Assembly (NCBI GenBank): GCA_023426365.1
Contig: JAFAAW010000043.1
Span: forward strand, 1 to 33,073
Length of the DNA: 33,073 nucleotides
From: Pseudomonadota bacterium
GTDB taxonomy: Bacteria > Pseudomonadota > Alphaproteobacteria > Rhodospirillales > Magnetospirillaceae
Direction of reading: 5' to 3'
Under the pieces are notes generated by a model. That model was not told where the DNA came from, searched no databases, and was given only the letters and a program-made list of their open reading frames with translations. A program made the position numbers and the translations under genes. Below, piece after piece: positions 29,610 to 33,073 of the stretch (the stretch's first letter is position 1; every line of letters begins with the position of its first letter).

Positions 29610-31127
29610 CTATTTCTTCTTCGGCTCGCTCAGCGTCAGCGCCACATAGCGCGGCGCCTGCGAGGTCTCCACCCGCAGCAGCAGGAACTTCTGTCCCGCC
29701 GTGCGCGCCTGCTCCACCAGCTTGATCAGGTCGGCCGGGGTGCGCACTGCCTTGTGGCCGGCCTCGGTGATGACGTCGCCGGCCTTCATGCCCTTTTCCG
29801 CCGCCGGGCCGTCCTTGACGTCGATGACGACGACGCCGTTGGTTTCCTCGTCCAGCCCGAACTTTTCGCGCAGTTGCGGGGTCAGCGAGGTCACCGACAG
29901 GCCGGTGCCGGGCACGTTCTGGCCGCCGGGATTGGCCTGCGGCTTTTCGGGCGCCTTGGCCTGCTCCGGCTGTTCGTCCAGCAATTCGCCCACCGCCACG
30001 CTGATGGTCTGGCGCTTGCCGTCGCGCCAGATTTCCACCGGCACCGATTTGTTGATGGGGGTCTCGGCGACGATGCGCGGCAGCTTGCGCATCTCGTTCA
30101 CGTCCTTGCCGTCGAAGCGCAGGATGATGTCGCCGGCCTTGATGCCGGCCTTGGCCGCCGGGCTGCCCTCGTTGACCGAGGCGACCAGGGCGCCGCGCGA
30201 TTCCGGCAGGCCCATGCTCTCGGCCAGCTCCTGGTCGAGCGACTGGATGCGCACGCCCAGCCAGCCGCGACGGGTCTTGCCGTACTTCTTGAGGTCCTCC
30301 ACCACCGGCTTGGCCAAGCTGGAGGGGATGGCGAAGCCGATGCCGATCGACCCGCCCGAGGGCGAGAAGATGGCGGTGTTGATGCCGATCACCTCGCCGT
30401 CCATGTTGAACATGGGGCCGCCCGAATTGCCGCGGTTGATCGAGGCATCGGTCTGCAGGAAATCGTCATAGGGGCCAGCGTTGATGTCACGGGCGCGCGC
30501 CGACACGATGCCGGCGGTGACCGTGCCGCCCAGGCCGAACGGGTTGCCGATGGCCACCACCCAGTCGCCCACGCGGGACGCGTCGGAATTGCCGAAGCCG
30601 ACCGCGACCAGTTGCTTCTTGCCGGGGTCGATTTTCAACAGGGCCAGGTCGGTCTTGGTGTCGCGGCCGACCAGCGTGGCCTTGTAGACCGAATCGTCGT
30701 GCAGCGTGACGGTGATCTCGTCGGCGTCGGCGATGACGTGGTTGTTGGTCACCACCAGGCCCGCCTGATCGATGATGAAGCCCGACCCCAGCGAGGTGGC
30801 GCGGCGCGGGCTGGCATCGGGGCGCATCTGGCGATCGAAGAACTCCTTGAAGAAGTCCTCGAACGGCGACCCGGGCGGGAATTGCGGCATCTCGGGGATG
30901 CGCTCGGGGTTCTTGATGGTCTGGGTGGTCGAGATGTTGACCACCGCCGGCAGCAGCCGCTCGGCCAGATCGGAGAAGCTGGCGGGCGCCTCGCGCGCGC
31001 TGGCCGCCACCGATTGCAGCAGAAGGGCAATGGCCACCAGGGCCGCCAGCACCAGCGCCGGCAGGCGCAGATCGGCGGCCGCCGCGGCGCGGGCGCGGGA
31101 TTTTTTCACGTTTCTTGGGTTGTGCAC
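29610..31127 (-). CDS. degP: DegP/HtrA-family periplasmic serine protease (Do)
   Basis: A 505-aa protein. GTG 31127 is taken as start, with GAGGG upstream. A signal/anchor segment spans ~22-44 (LPALVLAALVAIALLLQSVAASA). The trypsin-like domain has the catalytic triad His130 (TNNHVIADAD), Asp160 (KTDLALL) and Ser235 (NRGNSGGP). Two PDZ domains follow (~290-375 and ~400-495) with a Pro/Gln-rich linker. It degrades or refolds damaged envelope proteins in the periplasm. A Met/Phe-rich LA-type loop (PEMPQFPPGSPFEDFFKEFF) is present. It follows hflK-hflC-DUF2065, a common alphaproteobacterial order. Confidence 0.95.
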   Translation of the reverse strand: MHNPRNVKKSRARAAAAADLRLPALVLAALVAIALLLQSVAASAREAPASFSDLAERLLPAVVNISTTQTIKNPERIPEMPQFPPGSPFEDFFKEFFDRQMRPDASPRRATSLGSGFIIDQAGLVVTNNHVIADADEITVTLHDDSVYKATLVGRDTKTDLALLKIDPGKKQLVAVGFGNSDASRVGDWVVAIGNPFGLGGTVTAGIVSARARDINAGPYDDFLQTDASINRGNSGGPMFNMDGEVIGINTAIFSPSGGSIGIGFAIPSSLAKPVVEDLKKYGKTRRGWLGVRIQSLDQELAESMGLPESRGALVASVNEGSPAAKAGIKAGDIILRFDGKDVNEMRKLPRIVAETPINKSVPVEIWRDGKRQTISVAVGELLDEQPEQAKAPEKPQANPGGQNVPGTGLSVTSLTPQLREKFGLDEETNGVVVIDVKDGPAAEKGMKAGDVITEAGHKAVRTPADLIKLVEQARTAGQKFLLLRVETSQAPRYVALTLSEPKKK

Positions 31128-31239
31128 CGACGAGACCCTCCTTGAAGGGGATTGCCCGGACGACGCTCCGGGCGTCTCAGATTTGGGCGTGCGCCCGGCG
31201 GCGTCAAGCGCTTCGGGCGAAGGAAAGGTTCCGATCAGA

Positions 31240-31440
31240 CTATGGCGTTCCTATGGCAGAGCGGGCGAACCACACTCCGGCCACGCCCAACGCCGCCGCC
31301 GCCACCCCGAATAGCCGGAGCGATTGCGGCGGCATGGTCAGGACGGCGGCGATCATGCGCTGCATGGCGCCGGGAAAGAGGGCGTAGGCCACGCCCTCGA
31401 TCACCAGCGCCAGGGCGCAGGCGGTGAGGAAATCCCTCAC
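31240..31440 (-). CDS. DUF2065 (YjeT-like) small membrane protein
   Basis: A 66-aa protein with two membrane helices (LTACALALVIEGVAYALF and SLRLFGVAAAALGVAGVWFA) separated by PGAMQRMIAAVLTMPP, the DUF2065 pattern. It starts with GTG 31440, overlapping the hflC stop by 4 bases (GTGA), so it is translationally coupled. The family nearly always follows hflC; its function is unknown. Confidence 0.88.
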   Translation of the reverse strand: MRDFLTACALALVIEGVAYALFPGAMQRMIAAVLTMPPQSLRLFGVAAAALGVAGVWFARSAIGTP

Positions 31441-32309
31441 CGCCGCGTCGAACCCCCGCCGAAGTGGCGGAAGAAGTCGCTGTCGGGCGACAGCACCATG
31501 GTGGTGTTGCCATCGGCCAGCGCCGAACGATAGGCCTCGAGCGAGCGATAGAAGTCGTAGAACTTCGCGTCGCGGCCATAGGCTTCGTTATAGACCCGCG
31601 ACGATTCGGCATCGCCCTGGGCGCGCAGCACGTTGGCCTGGCGGGCGGCCTCGGCCAGGATGACGGTGCGTTCGCGGTCGGCGCGCGCCCGGATCTGCTG
31701 GCCCCACTCGTAACCCTGGGCGCGCAGTTCCTTGGCCTGGCGCTCACGCTCCGACTTCATGCGGTCGTAGATGGCCTGGCTGGTTTCCTCCGGCAGGTCG
31801 GCGCGGCGGATGCGCACGTCGGCGATGCTGATGCCGTAGGTGGCGGCGCGGTCGGTCACCTCGCTCATGATGGCGGCCATGATGCGCGTGCGCTCGTCGG
31901 ACAGCAGCGACGGCAGCATGATCTGACCCATGGCCTGGCGCAGGGCCGAGCTGACCACCTGGGTCATCTGGTTGCGGGCGTTGGTCTCGTTCCTGAGCGT
32001 CTGGTAGAACTTCAGCGGATCGGCGATGCGATACCGGGTGTAGGTGTCCACCACGATGCGCTTCTGGTCGCCCAGGATGATTTCCTCGGCCGGCGGCTCC
32101 AGCGACAGCAGGCGCTGCTCATAGCGCACCACTTCCTCGATCAGCGGCCATTTGACGTGCAGGCCCGGGTCCTTGATGGTGGCGCGATGGGCGCCCAGGC
32201 GCAGCACCAGCGCCTGCTCGGCCTGGTTGACCACGAACAGCGACGAGCTGGCGACGACGACCACGAGGGCCAGCGCCACCATGGCGGCCATGACGGCGGG
32301 GCGGTTCAT
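31437..32309 (-). CDS. hflC: HflC, SPFH-domain regulator of the FtsH protease
   Basis: A 290-aa protein with an N-terminal membrane helix (~6-27) followed by an SPFH/band-7 domain (VNQAEQALVLRLGAHRATIKDPGLHVKWPLIEEV) and a long charged helix (ERERQAKELRAQGYEWGQQIRARADRERTVILAEAARQANVLRAQGDAES) ending in HFGG. HflK and HflC form a periplasmic cage around FtsH that limits its access to membrane proteins. ATG 32309 overlaps the hflK stop (ATGA). Confidence 0.96.
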   Translation of the reverse strand: MNRPAVMAAMVALALVVVVASSSLFVVNQAEQALVLRLGAHRATIKDPGLHVKWPLIEEVVRYEQRLLSLEPPAEEIILGDQKRIVVDTYTRYRIADPLKFYQTLRNETNARNQMTQVVSSALRQAMGQIMLPSLLSDERTRIMAAIMSEVTDRAATYGISIADVRIRRADLPEETSQAIYDRMKSERERQAKELRAQGYEWGQQIRARADRERTVILAEAARQANVLRAQGDAESSRVYNEAYGRDAKFYDFYRSLEAYRSALADGNTTMVLSPDSDFFRHFGGGSTRR

Positions 32310-33073
32310 CGGGCACCTCCTTGGCCGGCCGGGGCAGGCTGTTGCGCGCGCTTGAGTTCAGGCAGCGGCAGATAGGGCACCACGCCCTGGCCCTTGGCGG
32401 CCGGGTCCAGCACCACCTTGGGGGTGTTCTTCAACACGTTTTCCATGGTCTCCAGGTACAGGCGGCGTTCGGTGACGTCCTGCGACTGGCGATAGGCGTT
32501 GTAGAGCGCCAGGAAGCGCTTGGTCTCGCCTTCCGCCTGGTTCAGCACCTGCTCCTTGTACGCCTCTGCCTCCTGCACCAGCCGCTCGGCCTCGCCTCGG
32601 GCACGCGGGATGATGTCGTTGCGATAGGCCTCGGCCTCGTTGCGGGCGCGTTCCTGGTCGGCGCGGGCGCGCTGGACGTCGTTGAAGGCGTCGATGACCG
32701 CGCTCGGCGGCTCCACCTTCTGCAACTGGACCTGGGTGATCAGGATGCCCGAATCATAGGCGTCCAGCAGGCGCTGCAACTCGGTGCGGGCGGCGGCGGC
32801 GATCTGTTCGCGCTTGTCCGACAGCGCCGCCTGGATCGGGTTGCGGCCGATCACGTCGCGCATGGCCGATTCGGCGGCGACCTTCACGGTGCCCTCGGGG
32901 TCCTTGATGTTGAACAGCACCTTGCCGGCGTCCTTCATCACCCAGAACACGGTGAAGTCGGTCTCGACGATGTTCTCGTCGCCGGTCAGCATGCGGCTTT
33001 CCTCGGGCACGTCGCGGCCGCCAGTGGGCGCGCGGTCGAGGCGGGTTTCGCCCGCCGTGCGGAAGCCCAGGTT
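32306..33073 (-). CDS. hflK: HflK, SPFH-domain partner of HflC (3' part)
   Basis: An open frame of 255 codons enters from the right edge. Visible are the end of the SPFH domain (LTGDENIVETDFTVFWVMKDAGKVLFNIKDPEGTVKVAAESAMRDVIG), the DIIPRARGEAERLVQEAEAYKEQVLNQAEGETKRFLALYNAY helix typical of HflK, and the C-terminal tail. The N-terminal Gly-rich segment and membrane helix lie outside the window. It overlaps hflC by 4 bases. The C-terminus is Pro/Gln/Gly-rich. Confidence 0.95.
   Translation of the reverse strand, partial: NLGFRTAGETRLDRAPTGGRDVPEESRMLTGDENIVETDFTVFWVMKDAGKVLFNIKDPEGTVKVAAESAMRDVIGRNPIQAALSDKREQIAAAARTELQRLLDAYDSGILITQVQLQKVEPPSAVIDAFNDVQRARADQERARNEAEAYRNDIIPRARGEAERLVQEAEAYKEQVLNQAEGETKRFLALYNAYRQSQDVTERRLYLETMENVLKNTPKVVLDPAAKGQGVVPYLPLPELKRAQQPAPAGQGGAR

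Overview
The window is GC-rich, densely packed alphaproteobacterial chromosome. Gene content and order (hflK-hflC-DUF2065-degP next to serB, miaA and ilvIHC, then leuA beside mreBCD-mrdA-rodA) suggest a Rhodospirillales bacterium close to Magnetospirillum. That assignment rests on protein similarity and synteny as remembered, not on a search.

Host region 1 (1-20990). The left edge holds the start of a minus-strand membrane protein. Two small plus-strand genes follow: a secreted hypothetical protein and an 81-aa helical protein, each with an intrinsic terminator. Then comes a long run of minus-strand genes, read here in transcriptional order from right to left: miaA, ilvI, ilvH, ilvC (with terminator), an orphan membrane histidine kinase, leuA, mreB, mreC, mreD, mrdA (PBP2), rodA, an OpgC-type acyltransferase and an overlapping SGNH hydrolase. 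This covers branched-chain amino acid synthesis (ilvIHC, leuA), the elongasome that builds the lateral cell wall, and a probable envelope-glycan acyl modification pair. A methyl-accepting chemotaxis protein and serB lie on the plus strand.

Mobile element (21039-29077). The main discovery is an 8,039-bp Mu-like transposable element whose ends can be placed to the base. It begins and ends with 5'-TG / CA-3', is flanked by a perfect 5-bp target duplication (CCGGG at 21034-21038 and 29078-29082), and has three copies of a 15-bp site (consensus CACWTGGTTYTGGAG) at each end. The outermost copy starts exactly 11 bp from each terminus. This matches the L1-L3/R1-R3 layout of phage Mu. The element carries only a small part of a Mu-like genome. 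On the minus strand are a Mor-like regulator, the protease/scaffold gene I with a nested scaffold start (Z), major capsid gene T, a FluMu-type small protein, a tail-assembly chaperone with a canonical -1 slippery heptamer (GGGAAAC), a 59-aa protein and a tape measure protein. On the plus strand are a 136-aa protein, a protein with a Mu-type HTH domain (repressor or transposase DNA-binding domain, no DDE domain) and an 89-aa protein. I see no transposase catalytic domain, MuB, terminase, portal, sheath, tube, baseplate or fibre gene. It is either an internally deleted prophage that kept both ends, or a non-autonomous satellite carrying the determinants of head assembly and tail length. A ~730-bp non-coding stretch between its two gene blocks is full of hairpins.

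Host region 2 (29083-33073). The element sits directly after the stop codon of a 121-aa hypothetical gene. Beyond it are degP (two-PDZ periplasmic protease), a DUF2065 protein, hflC and the 3' part of hflK, all on the minus strand in translationally coupled or close order: envelope proteolysis and membrane-protease control.
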